Shown one piece after another: positions 51,890 to 63,808 of a stretch of DNA of 64,000 bases. The translations under genes were made by a program, and so were the position numbers. Numbering within the stretch: position 1 is the first letter of the stretch; each line of letters starts with the position of its first letter. Origin of the DNA: Dendrophyllia cribrosa (taxonomy: Eukaryota > Cnidaria > Anthozoa > Scleractinia > Dendrophylliidae); NCBI GenBank assembly GCA_024195265.1, contig JAJLRJ010000011.1, forward strand, positions 19,794,166 through 19,858,165, in the 5' to 3' direction. The notes below the pieces were generated by a model, which was given only the letters and a program-made list of their open reading frames with translations, was not told the origin of the DNA and made no database searches.

Positions 51890-53480
51890 GTCACTAAGTT
51901 TACACCCACTCGATCGCCAGCCATGTGTTGGATCCCAGAGAAGTAGCTGAGAAGCAGTACCGTTCTTGTTTCTCCAGCAATGTCCACTGAACTGTAGTCT
52001 ACGAGTCTGCAGAGGTTTTGAGGTGGGAGGTAGATTTCCATAGAACTCCTTGTTGGTTATATGATCTCTCCAGCTTTTATTCAATGCCGTTCGTAGGAGT
52101 CTTGTATAATAGCCATCTAATTGTTTCTCCAGTGTCGTTGTTAGTGTCCAACTCCCCGGATCCATACGGTAGAACAGTTTTTACTGAAGCTCTGAAAAAT
52201 TTTATCTTCAGGTCTCTATTAAGGTTGGATTTCCACACTGTCGTCAGCTTGTTGGATGTGGTCCATGCCTTTGCTTTTCGAATTCCAAGGTCTTTCTCCG
52301 TTTGATCAATCCAGGAGCCTAGATATTGTAAATCGTTCTCCCGCTTCAACTTAGAATTATCAAAGATGGTGATGTACCCTTGTTATCGAAGGTTATACAC
52401 CATGTACTCAGTCTTACTACTGTTGAAGTATACACCAACCTCCTTAGCGGCAGTTTCAACCCGCTCTAGCAATGCCTGGGCTTTCTCCAAATTATCTGAA
52501 ATCAATGCGATGTCATCGGCAAAGTCCGTGTCAGTGATCATAACTGCGGGGTTGCATCGGCTTCTCCTCTCATACAGTGTGAAACCCAGATCTTCGAAAC
52601 CTTCAGTCGCAGATCGCATTGCAAAGTGTAGTGTTACAATGAATAGGTATGGAGCCAGCGTGTCGCCCTGTTATACCCCGGCCAGAATAGCAAAGGAATC
52701 CGTTTCGCCATCAGAGGAGCGTACTTTAGCTTCGGTGTTGCAGTACATTGACGCTATTGCCAAGACAATTTGGTCTAGAACGCCATATGCCCATAGGATA
52801 TCAAGCATTTTCGCTCTGTTGATCTCTGAAATGCCTTCTTAAAATCGACAAAGGTAAGAACCGCACTTAGGTTCTTAGCCTTTATGCCTTCCACTAATCT
52901 TTTAAGGGTTAGTATCTGAGCAACTGTTGACCTGCCTGTTCGAAATCCGTTTTGGTTTATACGCAGCAGAGGGTCTAGGTAAGGGCGGATCCTATTATTA
53001 TTAGCATTCTATTGTATATCTTAGCAGCTGTTGGAGTTAATGAAATGCCGCAGTACGTAGTTTTGCGGTACGCTAAGATCGCCTTACAAGGGCAGGGAAA
53101 TTATAATGCTCTTTGACCACAGCTCAGGTTTATCACCATCTTGTAGCGTCATGTTACACATGTTACACGCATCCAGTAGTTGATCGTTCAGGGCACCGCT
53201 CTTCCAAACTTCAGCAGGAATTTCGTCCACGCCAGATGCCTTGTTATGAGAGAGTGAATTGATGCTTTCATTAAGTTCTCTCATGGTAAATGCATGGGTG
53301 TTGATGGGAAGTGTCTCTTGCACGATATTCCTAACTGGATTGGGATCTTCGGTTGCTGGTTGACCCAGCAGATTGACGAAATAGTCCTTCCATTTTCCTA
53401 ATCTCTCCTCTTCTGTTTCACCTTTAAGACATCCTGAAGCTGTCGAGGTCTTTCCAGTGAGCTCCTTGACAGTACCCCAC
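51890..53480 (-). pseudogene. RTE-like LINE reverse transcriptase, broken
   Basis: Read from 53480 downward: VWGTVKELTGKT, WKDYFVNLLGQP, FTMRELNESINSLSHNKASGVDEIP (RT block 1), NYRGISLT-type sequence near 53055, DTDFADDIALIS (catalytic FADD, near 52515), YLGSWIDQTEKD and TRLLRTALNKSWRDHITNKEFYG. Many frameshifts. The endonuclease part of the same element lies at 58336-59400, beyond the gypsy insertion. Confidence 0.8.
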
Positions 53481-53739
53481 ACTCTTTTTGTCTGTTGTTG
53501 TACGTAAAGCTAATACCTAAGTGATACTTTAACACTTGCAATTATAATTAAAGTGTGACATAACCAACGAGTATAGAACAAGAACTAAACAGTTCTGCTG
53601 AGTCCGGCAGGGATACACCCTGATAAAGTGTTCCTCTGGCTTAGAACTATAAGCAATGTTCTTAGCAATGTTCCTCTAAGCAATGTCCTAACAATGTTCA
53701 TTTGGAGAAGAAAGAAAACAAAACAAAACAAAAATGTTT

Positions 53740-55116
53740 TAAATGCCCATCCTGACGGGTGCTTTGATTGTCCTCCCACTACTGGTGACGTATTGTCCTC
53801 CAGCAGTTGGGGTTGAGTTTACTCCTACTGATCGGGCAGCCTCTGTAGGTTGGATGATGGGTTGGACCGTTTCTTGAGCAGGGTGGGCTGAATGGGCAGT
53901 TCCCAAACTTGGACTGCTCCTAGGGCTTAGCTGGCTGGGCTGCATAATAGGAGAACTGTGCTCTACTTCTGGGGAAAATCTGTAAACTTGATTTCTCCTT
54001 AGGTCAAACTTGACCTGTTTAGGGGAACCTTGAGGTATCTGCCGTATTTGGGATCGGTTTCGGCGTAGTTGCTTGCCACTTGGTGTAGACACTGTATAAG
54101 ACCGGGGAACTCCTTCAACCTTATTCAGTACCACAGCTGGATCCCATTTCAGTGTCCTGGGATTCTGAATGGTCACACGTTCTCCTTGGACCAAACTGGG
54201 TAGAGTAGTGGTGTGCTGGTCATAATAATATTTCTGTTGGGCCTGCCTCTCCTGCAATCGTTTGATAACGTCATCACTGGTTTGGTCACTTTGAATTTTT
54301 CTGTACTTGCCTTCCAAATAGCAGCTCCGCTGGAGATGGTAATTTGTTGTCAGTCGGAGTTGCTCGGAGGCACAAGAGGGCCATGTTCGGGTCTGCATTG
54401 AACACCTTTGCTTTCTTCAGAGCTCTTTTTACGACTTTAACTTGGCTTTCAAAAAAACCGTTACTACGCGGGTAGTTGGGGGGACTTGTCACGTGATCGA
54501 ATCCATACTCCTTCGCAAACTGCCGGAAGTCACCTTAAAAGTGGGGACCGTTGTCTGATCTCACGATTTAAGGGATTCCCTGCTCACCAAAGATCTGCTT
54601 GGTCAGCACTGCAACACACTTGCTAGTGCTGTTGCCTTTGGGAATTTTTCTGACAAACGGGTACTTGGTGTAGTAATCCGCAACCAAAAGAAATTCGTCA
54701 TCGTCGAGGTAGAATATGTCAGTTCCTATAGTGTTCCAGGCTCTTGGCGGTACTTCAGTTTGCAGCAAGGGTTCTCTTGATTGTTTGGACTGCAGTTCCT
54801 GGCATGTTGAACACGTCTTAGTTAACTCTTCCACGTCTTTGTTGAGGCTTCTCCAAAATACCGACGTGCGTGCTTTTAACTTGGTCTTCTCTGTACCTTG
54901 GTGACTGGCATGTAGTTTGGATAAGATTTATCACTGGAGTGACTGTGGGATAATAATTCGGTTACTCTTGAAAATCAGACTGTTTTCAATCGATAGCTCT
55001 TCTCGATAAGTCCAGTAAGGTCGTACGAGTGCGGGAAGCTCTTTCACTATGGAGGGCCAACCGTTGTGCATCACTTCCTTCCTCCACCACTTTCTAATTA
55101 TTGGAAGTAAACACAA
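53740..55116 (-). pseudogene. Gypsy integrase region
   Basis: Reading from 54834: CSTCQELQSKQ (end of the HHCC domain), DIFYLDDDEFLLVADYYTKYPFVRKI (first Asp region), NYPRSNGFFESQVKVVK (Glu region), then the C-terminal segment (YYDQHTTTLPSL.QGERV, KLEGVPRSY-like). A frameshift and stop near 54490-54570 break the core. Confidence 0.75.
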
Positions 55117-56383
55117 GAAAGTTCAGGAAAGATTACTGGAAAAAGGCGAAGAGCTTACCCTCGACGAAGCTATTGACATCGCCAGGACGTACGAAGCCAC
55201 AGTTTCTCAAATGGAACAACTAGAAGGTGAAAGCAGCAAGGATATTCATGGGATCAAGGGCAACGACAACAATAAGCTAAAGAAATGCCCCAACTGCGGA
55301 CTTGAGCATCCCTTGAAGCCCAGAGAAAAATGCCCCGCGTATGGATCCGTACGTCTGAACTGTCAGAAAGACAACCACTGGACAAGAGTTTGCCGCTCCA
55401 GGAACCAAGGAGGTACGCGTGGAAAGTCTAGAAACAGAGGAAACACCAGATCTCGTCCTCGCTCTAGAAGCAGAGAACGACGCGGCAGACGAAGATCCGC
55501 CAGTGCCAACCGCAGAGAACAGAATGCAAGAGAGTTAAGTGATCAGTTTGAAACAATCACATTTGAATCAATCACCGTTGATGCTATTGGACTCCAAGCT
55601 CGACCTGCAGATGAAATCTTTGTAACTGTAAACATTGATTTGGGCACCACCAACAAACAACCAACAGCACTCAAAGCTAAGCTGGATACGGGAGCCCAAG
55701 GAAACATCCTGCCTCTGAGACTGTTTCGTCGTATGTATCCTCAAAGCATCACACCAGAAGATTTTCCCAAGGCAGGAGTTCTCGGTCACTTACCTACAGT
55801 GCTTACGGCGTATGGAGGGACAAAGCTGACTCAACATGGCAAATGCAGAATCCCTTGTGAATCCAGAGGCAGGAAAGCGGTTGCAACCTTCTACGTCACA
55901 GAAGCAAACAGTACAGCTATCATTGGTCTACCTACGTCCCCCGAGCTCAACCTTGTCACCCTGAATTGCTCTGTTCAGCAAAGCTCATCACAAAATGTGA
56001 ACCATACGCCCAAGCAAGTTACACCCATCAAAAGCAAGGATGATTTGGTGCAAAAATATCCCGATGGCTTTGATGGTATTGGCAAGTTCCAAGGCCAATA
56101 TCATATCACTGTAGATCCATCAGTACCCCCAGTTGTCCATGCCCAAAGGCGCGTGCCACTAAGTCTACGTGATGACATCAAAGAGGAGCTGGACGAAATG
56201 GAAGCCCGCAGCATAATCACGAAGGTTAAAGAAGGCGAACCAACCGCCTGGGTTAACAGCCTAGTGTATCGCAGAAAGCCAAACGGCTCACTCAGAATAT
56301 GCCTGGACCCCAAAGACCTCAACAAAGCCATTTCCAGAGAGCACCATGCAATACCAACCTTACCAGAATCCTTCCAAAGCTAA
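55080..56383 (+). pseudogene. Gypsy Gag C-terminus, protease and RT start (inverted segment)
   Basis: GSKHKKVQERLLEKGEELTL continues Gag. CPNCG....H....CPA and an incomplete second CCHC knuckle lie at about residues 78-120. A basic RS-rich linker follows, then the protease LKAKLDTGAQGNILPL (DTGA catalytic site, about 210-225) and RT entry VPLSLRDDIKEELDEMEARSII, RICLDPKDLN. The frame breaks near 56375. Confidence 0.8.
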
Positions 56384-57598
56384 ATGGAGCGAAATGCTTC
56401 TCTATACTGGATGAAAAAGGTGGATATTGGAACGTTGAGTTAGACCAAGAATAAAGCTATCTGACAACCTTTAATTCACCATTTGGCCGCTACAGATTTC
56501 ATCGCATGCCATTCGGCCTCAAGATGTCACAGGACGTATTCCAAGCCAAGATAGATCAGACCTTCGTGGGCTGCAAAGGTACAATAGGGATCGCTGATGA
56601 CATAGTGGTTTTTGGAGAGTCAAAAGAGGAACACGATCGACACCTCACCGAGATGCTAGACAGATTTAGAACCACTGGGCTGAAGTTAAACCCAGACAAA
56701 TGCAAGATTAAACAGAGGAAGATTAAATTCTATGGAGTCATATGTGGTGAAGGAGTACAGCCAGACCCTGCCAAAGTTTCAGCCCTAAAGAACATGGCAC
56801 CTCCTACTAGTAAACGAGTTGCAGTCGTTCCTTGGTTTGGCAACATACATGGGCCCATTCATTTCCAGTCTCAGTACCTTGACAGCCGCCCTACGAGAGC
56901 TAGTTAAAGATAACAGCACCTTTGATTGGAACCCTACACACCAACAAGCCTTTGAAGCAATCAAGAGTGCCATCAGTGCTGAAACTGCTCTGGCATACTA
57001 TGATCCAACTAAAGAAGTCACTCTTCAAGTTGATGCTTCAACGACAGGTCTTGGAGCTGCCTTACTGCAGGATAAAAAGCCAATCGTTTTCGCCAGTAAA
57101 GCCTTAACGGACACTGAGTCGCGTTATGCCCACATAGAGCGAGAGCTACTAGCTGTGGTGTACGGATGCGAACGTTTTCACACTTACCTGTACGGCCGAA
57201 CCTTCATCGCAGAATCAAACAACAAATCATTAGAGGCGATCCAGTTAAAAAACCTCATCTCAGCACCCCCAAGGCTGCAAGAATACGACGTTGCTATCAA
57301 GTATAGGCCAGGCAAGCAAATGCAGATAGCCGATGCTCTCTCGAGGCTGTCTCCTGAAGATGTTGCTCCAATGGCTGATCTTAATGTGCAGATTCACGAC
57401 ATATGTCCACAATTCTCAGACGAGTGTTTGCAGAAAATCCAGGCAGAAACAGCTAAAGACCCTGAGCTTGCCGCCCTCAAGGAAGTGGTGTACAACGGTT
57501 GGCCCTCCACAGTGAAAGAGCTTCCCGCACCCGTACGACCTTACTGGACTTATCCAGAAGAGCTATCGATTGAACTTTCTTGTGTTTACTTCCAATAA
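56384..57598 (+). pseudogene. Gypsy reverse transcriptase and RNase H (inverted segment)
   Basis: After an in-frame TAA near 56452 come RFHRMPFGLKMSQDVFQ, GIADDIVVFG (catalytic ADD block) and the Ty3-type RNase H LQVDASTTGLGAALLQD, ESRYAHIERELLAVVYGCERF. The chromatic end EVVYNGWPSTVKELPA matches the integrase-side copy in inverse orientation. Frameshift near 56815. Confidence 0.8.
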
Positions 57599-58013
57599 TT
57601 AGTTGTTCGATCAGGCGCTCGTCCGATTCGGCCTTGAACCTACATTTCGTAGCTTGATTTCGGCAACGCGTTAAGAAATCGTCGATTAATTCTTCATTCT
57701 TCTGTCTGAGTTGTTGAATCTGATATCTCGATAACCTGTGGTTTACTTTCGGCGCCACGTGCCTCTCAAATCGCTCCCAAATATTTGCTGGTTTTGAACG
57801 GTCTTCTTCGTTCTCCCATGCCCAACTGTTGAATGTCTCTAAACCTTGCCTGCCAATCCATAGTAAAATGAATGAGGCTTGTTCCTTCTCCGACTTTGTT
57901 GAATATGGATCGCTGAAGATCAAGTTACCGTATTGCTTGAATTTCACCAATTCGTCTTGCAAATCTGACGCGTCCCAATTCATCTCTGGGGTTTTGAATC
58001 CCATGGCAGCCAT
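57580..58013 (-). pseudogene. Gypsy Gag, N-terminal part
   Basis: ATG 58013 opens MAAMGFKTPEMNWDASDLQDEL, then ERFERHVAPKVNHRLSRYQIQQLRQ and FLTRCRNQATKCRF, a retrotransposon Gag capsid domain. The frame is cut at LIIGSKHK, where the inversion begins. Confidence 0.75.
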
Positions 58014-58335
58014 GTCCGCTCACTCGGTGTGTTAAACCGCCTAAAAGCAGATATTTCGACACGTTTTTGCCGGAGATTTCGACGTGCTTCATTCCGCTCT
58101 AATTTCCTCTTATTTCCCATGTCGAGTCGTGTCGTGTCAATAATCAGCCAGCAGATACGTTAAAACATCGTATATTTCGACTCGAAGACTACACACACAA
58201 GATCGCACTCCATGCCTTATGCTGATAAGTACTTGCACATTATGTTAATGTAAACTCACACATTATAGGCGGGTCGCGCCTTACGCCACATGCACGTCAA
58301 ATGCACGTGCATGACCGGAAATGGAATAACCAGAA

Positions 58336-59400
58336 ACGATCATTACAGGCACTCCCTTTCTTATTCCGTTTCCGTTTAGGAATACACCTCTCAGCTGCCT
58401 CCTTGTGAGCGTCAACTATTGTCGCGTAGTAACTGTTCGCTGTGTGCGTTTCCTCACAATTATGTAGAGCCTCGAATCGGTTCTTAACTTCAACTGCATA
58501 GGCGTCTTTTATTGAGTTGTCAGTTCTAAAATGCTGCCAATCAAAATTGACGTGTTTGACCTTAGGGTTTCTATTGGCCCGTAAACTAAGACGCAACTAA
58601 GCTGAAGCAATTCTATGATCCGAATTCACTGTACTAAAAGAGTCGTATGCCTGACGGTCCTTAACACTACTTCTCCATTTCTTGTTCACAAGAATGTAGT
58701 TGAGTTGGGCTTTACTACCGTTGGGGTATATGAGTGTCCAAAACTTTCCATTGCACTTTTGGAAGCTCGCATTCTACTGTCATGTCCAGCAAATACTGGC
58801 CATTTCCGTCTGTTTGTCTTCTTTCCAAAATTGAATCCTTTGCAATCTTGAGGACTAATTTTGGCATTCGTGTCACCACAGATGATCTTGGAGTTATGTT
58901 TTGGTATGTTCTTTATTACGTCGGAGAGTGTGCTATAGAAATCTATTGCATCAGTGTCTAGTGAACAGTTCGTTGGGCTGTAACAGGAGATTATTGAAGT
59001 GGCTGGGTTTCCGCTGAAGCTTGCTACCATAATTCGGGGGTTCACCATTACAATGTTGCCATCTAAAGATAGCAGAGGACTCATTAGTATGCCAACTCCT
59101 CCAACAAGACTGTTCATGGTGTTCCTTCAGCATGAGATAGTGGCCAAAATCCAATATTTCTAACGTCGGTATACTTCACTTCCATATTGTCTTGAAATTC
59201 ACGATGTTCCTGTATACACACAACAGATATTCCTTATTCCTCAGCTAATGCAGTAATTTCTCCAATCTTCTCGATGGAGTTGAGCGTTCGAACATTGAAA
59301 GTTGAGACACGGGTAACTGTTTTGCAGCCTACAAATCTTCCAGTAGCCAACTTATCATCCCCAGCCTGGTTTTCCACTGTGAGACGCGGTCCTTATTGAC
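58336..59400 (-). pseudogene. RTE-like LINE endonuclease domain
   Basis: Read from 59400: VSTFNVRTLNSIEKIGEI, VVCIQEHREF (catalytic Glu), NSLVGGVGILMSP, ISCYSPTN, KIICGDTNAKISP (GDxN) and STTFL, then the linker KVKHVNFDWQHF and AERCIPKRKRNK toward the RT. Two stops and a frameshift near 59100. It is split from its RT (51890-53480) by the gypsy insertion. Confidence 0.75.
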
Positions 59401-59664
59401 CCGGGCGGCGACCGAGCCGGTATGTGAGAGTGTTCATAGTGCTCATCATCATCAATGTTTCCATGGCTTATACTCACTGAAATAAATCTCAGTAAGCTAC
59501 ACTGGAGGCACGCCAAACCTTCCAGCGCCATAAACGGCTAGTAAATATTACAACAATAAATATGTGGAAAATTAAATTTCATTGCGTCTGCATGCCATTA
59601 GGTTCATTTCAGGGGTATGACTTAGATATTTATTGAAACAATTGGTTACTCTTTTCTTTCCAGG

Positions 59665-59709
59665 GACGCTATTTCCAACAACCACAGGGGAATTGCCACC
59701 TTTACCAGG
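59665..59709 (+). other. Candidate 45-bp micro-exon
   Basis: CTCTTTTCTTTCCAG precedes and GTAAGACTG follows a stop-free 45-base stretch, so both splice sites match the metazoan consensus well. No neighbouring exon is identified. Confidence 0.25.
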
Positions 59710-59944
59710 TAAGACTGCAATCATTGTGCCGAAGTAATTTGTTTGAGTGTCTGGTAGATATTCCTCGTAAAATAAGAGTCAATTCAATCGATACTGTAGG
59801 GAGCCGGGGACTCCCATTTTATCCCAATATATCTGTCAAGTTTTACCGAAATCGGCTTCTAAAGGCCCAAGATATAACGCTTTTAAAAATGACACCTCTG
59901 CCAAAATTTTGCCTTATGAATTTATTCACGGCCAGGTATTCCCT

Positions 59945-60085
59945 GCGACCTTAATCGAGGGTTAAATCCCTTTTCAGGAAAGCCTTTTTATCCCTCGACT
60001 AGTTATTCTAGGAATAAGAAATTTAACCGTCGATTAACCGCTAATCGAGGGATAGTTTAACCGGCTTTCCAGGAACCGGGGCCAG
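59945..60085. mobile_element. Imperfect fold-back element
   Basis: TTAATCGAGGGTTAAAT...CAGGAAAGCC is mirrored imperfectly by GGCTTTCCAGGAACC and by ATCGAGGGATAGTTTAACC. It is a decayed inverted repeat. Confidence 0.45.
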
Positions 60086-60089
60086 AAGC

Positions 60090-61885
60090 TCGAGGAAGAT
60101 ATCGGCGGCATAGACGTTTCACTACATTCTATAAACACTACACTTGAGGAAACGAAAACCTGCCTTCAGCGCATGAGTATATATTCTGCTTCGTGAAAGC
60201 CCTCCTAAATACAAAAGCTACATCTCTTAAATCTGCCACGCCTGAATTCTCCCCCATTCACCTCACACGCAAAATTCGTTGAGGGGGAAGGAGTGCGTGA
60301 CCCATTTAAAATAAACCATAAAAACGTCCCGTGGAAAATTTAATGAAGAAAGCAAGCGACAAGTTTGATTGCGTTTAGGGGGCGCCAAGGAACAAGAAAA
60401 ATGTTGTCGGAAATTTTGTAAATTGTTGGGAGGGTTTAAAGAGAGGTTTTTTAAAATTGGGTCGGCTCAGCATGGAAACGAGGCTGAAATATAAAATAGC
60501 CAAAAACTCGTCTTTGAATAAACATATCATCACCAAACTTACCAAATTTGTATAGTAAAGCATTGTTAACACAAAGAAGTAGTTCACGAGGGTCACGTGA
60601 TCGATAAAGCATGAAAGCGAAGCTTATTCTATGTTCAGGTAACTCTCAAATAAAGCAAGGACCACTTCGACAAACAGCACGGCGAAGTGAAGCCGGATCT
60701 TGGTGTAGATCAGGATCAGCAGTATTGAATAAAACTTAAGACGCAGTCTCCCTTAGATCCTCATATTGATTTTCGCTCCGGAAATAGATTTCGCATATAA
60801 TTTTTCTGTTAACGTCTATTGGCAAGTAAGTCACAAATATGAAATTAAATCGAAGAAATTCTGCTTTCCAAAAATTTCTGCCGTAAACTTTCCGCGCCCC
60901 AACTGTCTTCGAAATTCAGTGACGAGTTCGTGAATTTTGCCAAAACTACAGCTATTCGCTCTGGACAAAATAGATCACTTGAAACCTTCAAATTCGCTAG
61001 CTATAAACAGTGACCCTTAATCTTAATAATCAAATGAATTGTAATCATAAACACTAATTAGTATAATAAAACTAAGGATACAAAGTTGATCCATTTTGGG
61101 CACTTATCGCAACATGCGATTTGACCCAAATTCAGGGAAAAAATCTCAAAAGTGGTCCGTACTCACAGGCTTTCCTGCACATCAAGGAAAAGTTCCATCT
61201 ATCGGCTACTAAAATCTGTCAAAACATTTGGTCGTCATCCAGTTGTTGGTCCGCAAGTGATGGCTGAACTTGTGCTACTCAGCTAAACACAGCCATATTT
61301 CCATCTTACATTTGGTGAACGAATGCCAGTAATAAAACACAAAATACGTTTCTCTTCACCATATAGATTATCCAGGCACGAAGATCAAAGTTTCTCAACC
61401 AATATTATCTGAATGGAAACGCTGGATGAGTTTCAGTAAAGCAGTCATACAGCAAGACATTAATGTTATCGGCGATAGGAATTCGCAGTCCGCCATGTTT
61501 TCCTAAACCGCTGGACAGTTTTTTCGTCGGCTCAACAACCATATGTTTAGGTTTTGCCGCAAGATCAGAATACTCGGCGATCATTTTTCCAGTTTTTCTT
61601 TAAGTCGTATTTTCTGTCTTTCGACTTAAAGGAAATTTCAAAATGATTGTAGATTGATTTCAACATTTCCATTTAAAATTTCCTTCGTTTATGTTGCGTC
61701 CTAAATTCTGTAACAAAGCCAAGATATCTTCTCTTGGTTGACCATTGCATGGTAGGTAATCAAACAACCAATATTATACGGCTAGAATTTGCTCAATTGA
61801 CGGTAAATTAGTACAATTTGTCCCGCAGTTTGACGCAACATAAGCAAGTTATCATCCTTTAGTAATCGGCAGATATTTTTGCTAC
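60090..61885. other. Gene-less stretch
   Basis: No supportable gene. A short hairpin (TTTAAGTCG...CGACTTAAA near 61605-61630) is the only structure that stands out. Confidence 0.5.
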
Positions 61886-61888
61886 GCC

Positions 61889-62052
61889 GCAGCAACATAG
61901 AGCGTTGGTGATTCGGGATCACCTAAAATAAGGCCCCAAATGCCCGAGTTAAGCCCTCACACGAGTCATTGTCATTCCTCGTGTGAGGGCTTAACTCGGG
62001 CATTTGGGGCCTTATTTTAGGTGATCCCGAATGCACCAACGCTCTATGCTGC
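61889..62052. repeat. 164-bp terminal palindrome, copy 2
   Basis: The arms 61889-61965 and 61978-62052 are nearly perfect complements around a 12-base loop. The sequence differs from copy 1 at many positions, but within each copy both arms agree. Confidence 0.85.
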
Positions 62053-62071
62053 TCACTGGTTAATGCTGCTC

Positions 62072-62165
62072 CGGTACGAGATCACCTCCACATGTACAGT
62101 TGCTTGTGAATGCTGATCCGGCACGAGATCACCAATTGGAGAAACCCCACCCCTGTGCATACCAA
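62072..62165 (+). promoter_or_regulatory. Upstream region with GGTACGAGATCACC and ACCAATTG motif
   Basis: CCGGTACGAGATCACC and CCGGCACGAGATCACC are followed by ACCAATTGGAGAAACCCCAC and CCTGTGCATACC, ending a few bases before ATG 62171, as in copy 1. Confidence 0.5.
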
Positions 62166-62170
62166 CCCAC

Positions 62171-62644
62171 ATGGCAATGACGGCTCAAGGACTTGACTGC
62201 AATCCAAAGAATCAAGACTACTTTGGTGACTGGTTACTGTCCTTTGGTGAATCCCATTGGGACTATTTGCCAGACTTGATCAAGGATTACATCCTTGAAC
62301 TGGTTGAAAGGAGTATCCAGCGTGGCTTGGCTGCCAAGTCCCTTCATCAACGCAGGATGAAATCTGTATGCCTTTCAATAAAAAATCATTTTCACTGGGA
62401 ACACCTTTGCTATTTCCGTTTATTCACTTCACAAACATGTGACGAATGTCAAGAATACTTCTCGCCAGAAGTGGACATGGGTATGCACAGAGCCATCTGT
62501 CCTGGTATGTCGCCTTATAGAGCTTTACAGCGGGCATTGATGTTTGCAGACATCGGCAGTGATGACGAGGAAGACTATGACGAGGAAGACTATGACGGCC
62601 CAAGTGCTCACGAAAGTTTCTATGGCATTGGTCGCTCAACGTGA
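62171..62644 (+). CDS. C2HC zinc-finger-like acidic protein, unrecognised
   Basis: An intact frame of 157 codons. Helical N-terminal half (YLPDLIKDYILELVERSI), then CDECQEYFSPEVDMGMHRAIC, a C-x2-C-x12-H-x3-C pattern (about residues 95-115). It ends in an acidic tail with a duplicated DEEDYD. It precedes the YqaJ gene by about 50 bases and uses the ACCAATTG block that sits before YqaJ in copy 1. It may be a partner of the exonuclease. Confidence 0.5.
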   Translation: MAMTAQGLDCNPKNQDYFGDWLLSFGESHWDYLPDLIKDYILELVERSIQRGLAAKSLHQRRMKSVCLSIKNHFHWEHLCYFRLFTSQTCDECQEYFSPEVDMGMHRAICPGMSPYRALQRALMFADIGSDDEEDYDEEDYDGPSAHESFYGIGRST

Positions 62645-62695
62645 TCCAGTTGTGTGGTTATCATCAATTGAAAAACATTCACCCTTCGTATATCA

Positions 62696-63808
62696 ATGAT
62701 GGCGACAACACAAGCTTTCATGAACTTTCTCAAATCGAGGAACACTGGTCTGAAACAAAAGAGCGCCGACTGGCTCTCAGCCAGACAAAATACAATTGGT
62801 GCCTCTGAAGTTTCTGCCTTGACAGGATCGTCGCCGTTTGAATCACGGCACAGCTTGCTCATGAAGAAAATTCAGCCAACACATATGCTCAACAATGTGG
62901 CTTGTACCTGGGGCAAACTGTTTGAGCCGATTATACGCAAGTGTTTTGAGCAAAAACATTCTGTTTCCGTTTTTGGTCACAGCATTTCTCTTAATCTGTC
63001 AAGCGAGCATCCGCTTTATCGAAAGGTCAGTTGTAGCCCAGACGGATACTTCATGAATAAAGATAACACATTAAATCTGTTAGAATTCAAGTGTCCGTTC
63101 AAGCGAAAAATAGCGATTAACAGAATCCCTAGCTATTATCGCGATCAGATACAAACAGCGCTTGCTTTGAGCGGTGACATGGTCTCCAAAGGCTTGTTTG
63201 TTGACGGCTATTTTAGAATGTGTTCTTTAAAACAGCTTGAACCAAGTTTAGCTCACAATTCTTTTCTCAACGCCGGGAGAACATTCAAGACAAAAAATAA
63301 ATCAACTCTTGCCTGGGGGGTCTGTTATTTATTCAGCAAAAAAAACATCGAGATCAATCAAGTCGAACTTATTGATCTTGGAGCAACATAATCAATTGCT
63401 TTGTTTGAACATGTCATGGGTTTAATTGCCACTAAAGAGATTTTGGTTTCATATGGCAAAATAAGAATGACGTTCACAGCCCGTGACGAAAATGCTGAAT
63501 TTCTACGTTTAAACGCTATGAAAGAAGCGTTCTCTAACCCACGTAGAGAAGGGCCAAAACCTGTTGCAATGTTCGCTTGGAAATTGCTCGATCTCACTGA
63601 AATTTGGGAGTTAAAAAAAACAGATTTCTTGAGCGAAATCCAAAGGTCTGTTGAATGTTTTCATGAAAACCTATCAAAATTGAAAGGGAGAATCAAAAAT
63701 TATACTTACACCGAGGACTCTGCCACAACTCCAAACACAGGCGATGACAAGGCCGTTTTGGAAGCCTTTTTAATGAAGCAAGCGGCAAAGCTTACTCCAG
63801 AGTTCTGA
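62696..63808 (+). pseudogene. YqaJ-type viral exonuclease/recombinase, copy 2, one in-frame stop
   Basis: Same architecture as copy 1: NTIGASEVSALTGSSPF, WGKLFEPIIRKCFE, CSPDGYF, LLEFKCP and YRDQIQTALALSG, with the PD-(D/E)XK residues present. A TAA at 63389-63391 stands where copy 1 has CAA. The same phase continues through FAWKLLDLTEIWEL to TPEF and a stop at 63806-63808, about 370 codons in all. Nearest-neighbour order is the same as in copy 1. Confidence 0.8.

Larger units (their letters stand above)
53490..58335 (-). mobile_element. Ty3/gypsy LTR retrotransposon with inverted middle, inserted in the RTE-like LINE
   Basis: Gag start (58013 to 57580) and integrase end (54990 to 53740) read on the reverse strand, but Gag end, protease, RT and RNase H (55080-57577) read on the plus strand. 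The inversion edges carry inverted duplicates: about 95 bp at 54983-55077 matches 57479-57577, and TAATTATTGGAAGTAAACAC at 55097 matches 57579-57599. The LTRs are not securely identified; a TGTTAGG...ACAGACA stretch at about 53489-53693 is a candidate 3' LTR. Confidence 0.8.
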
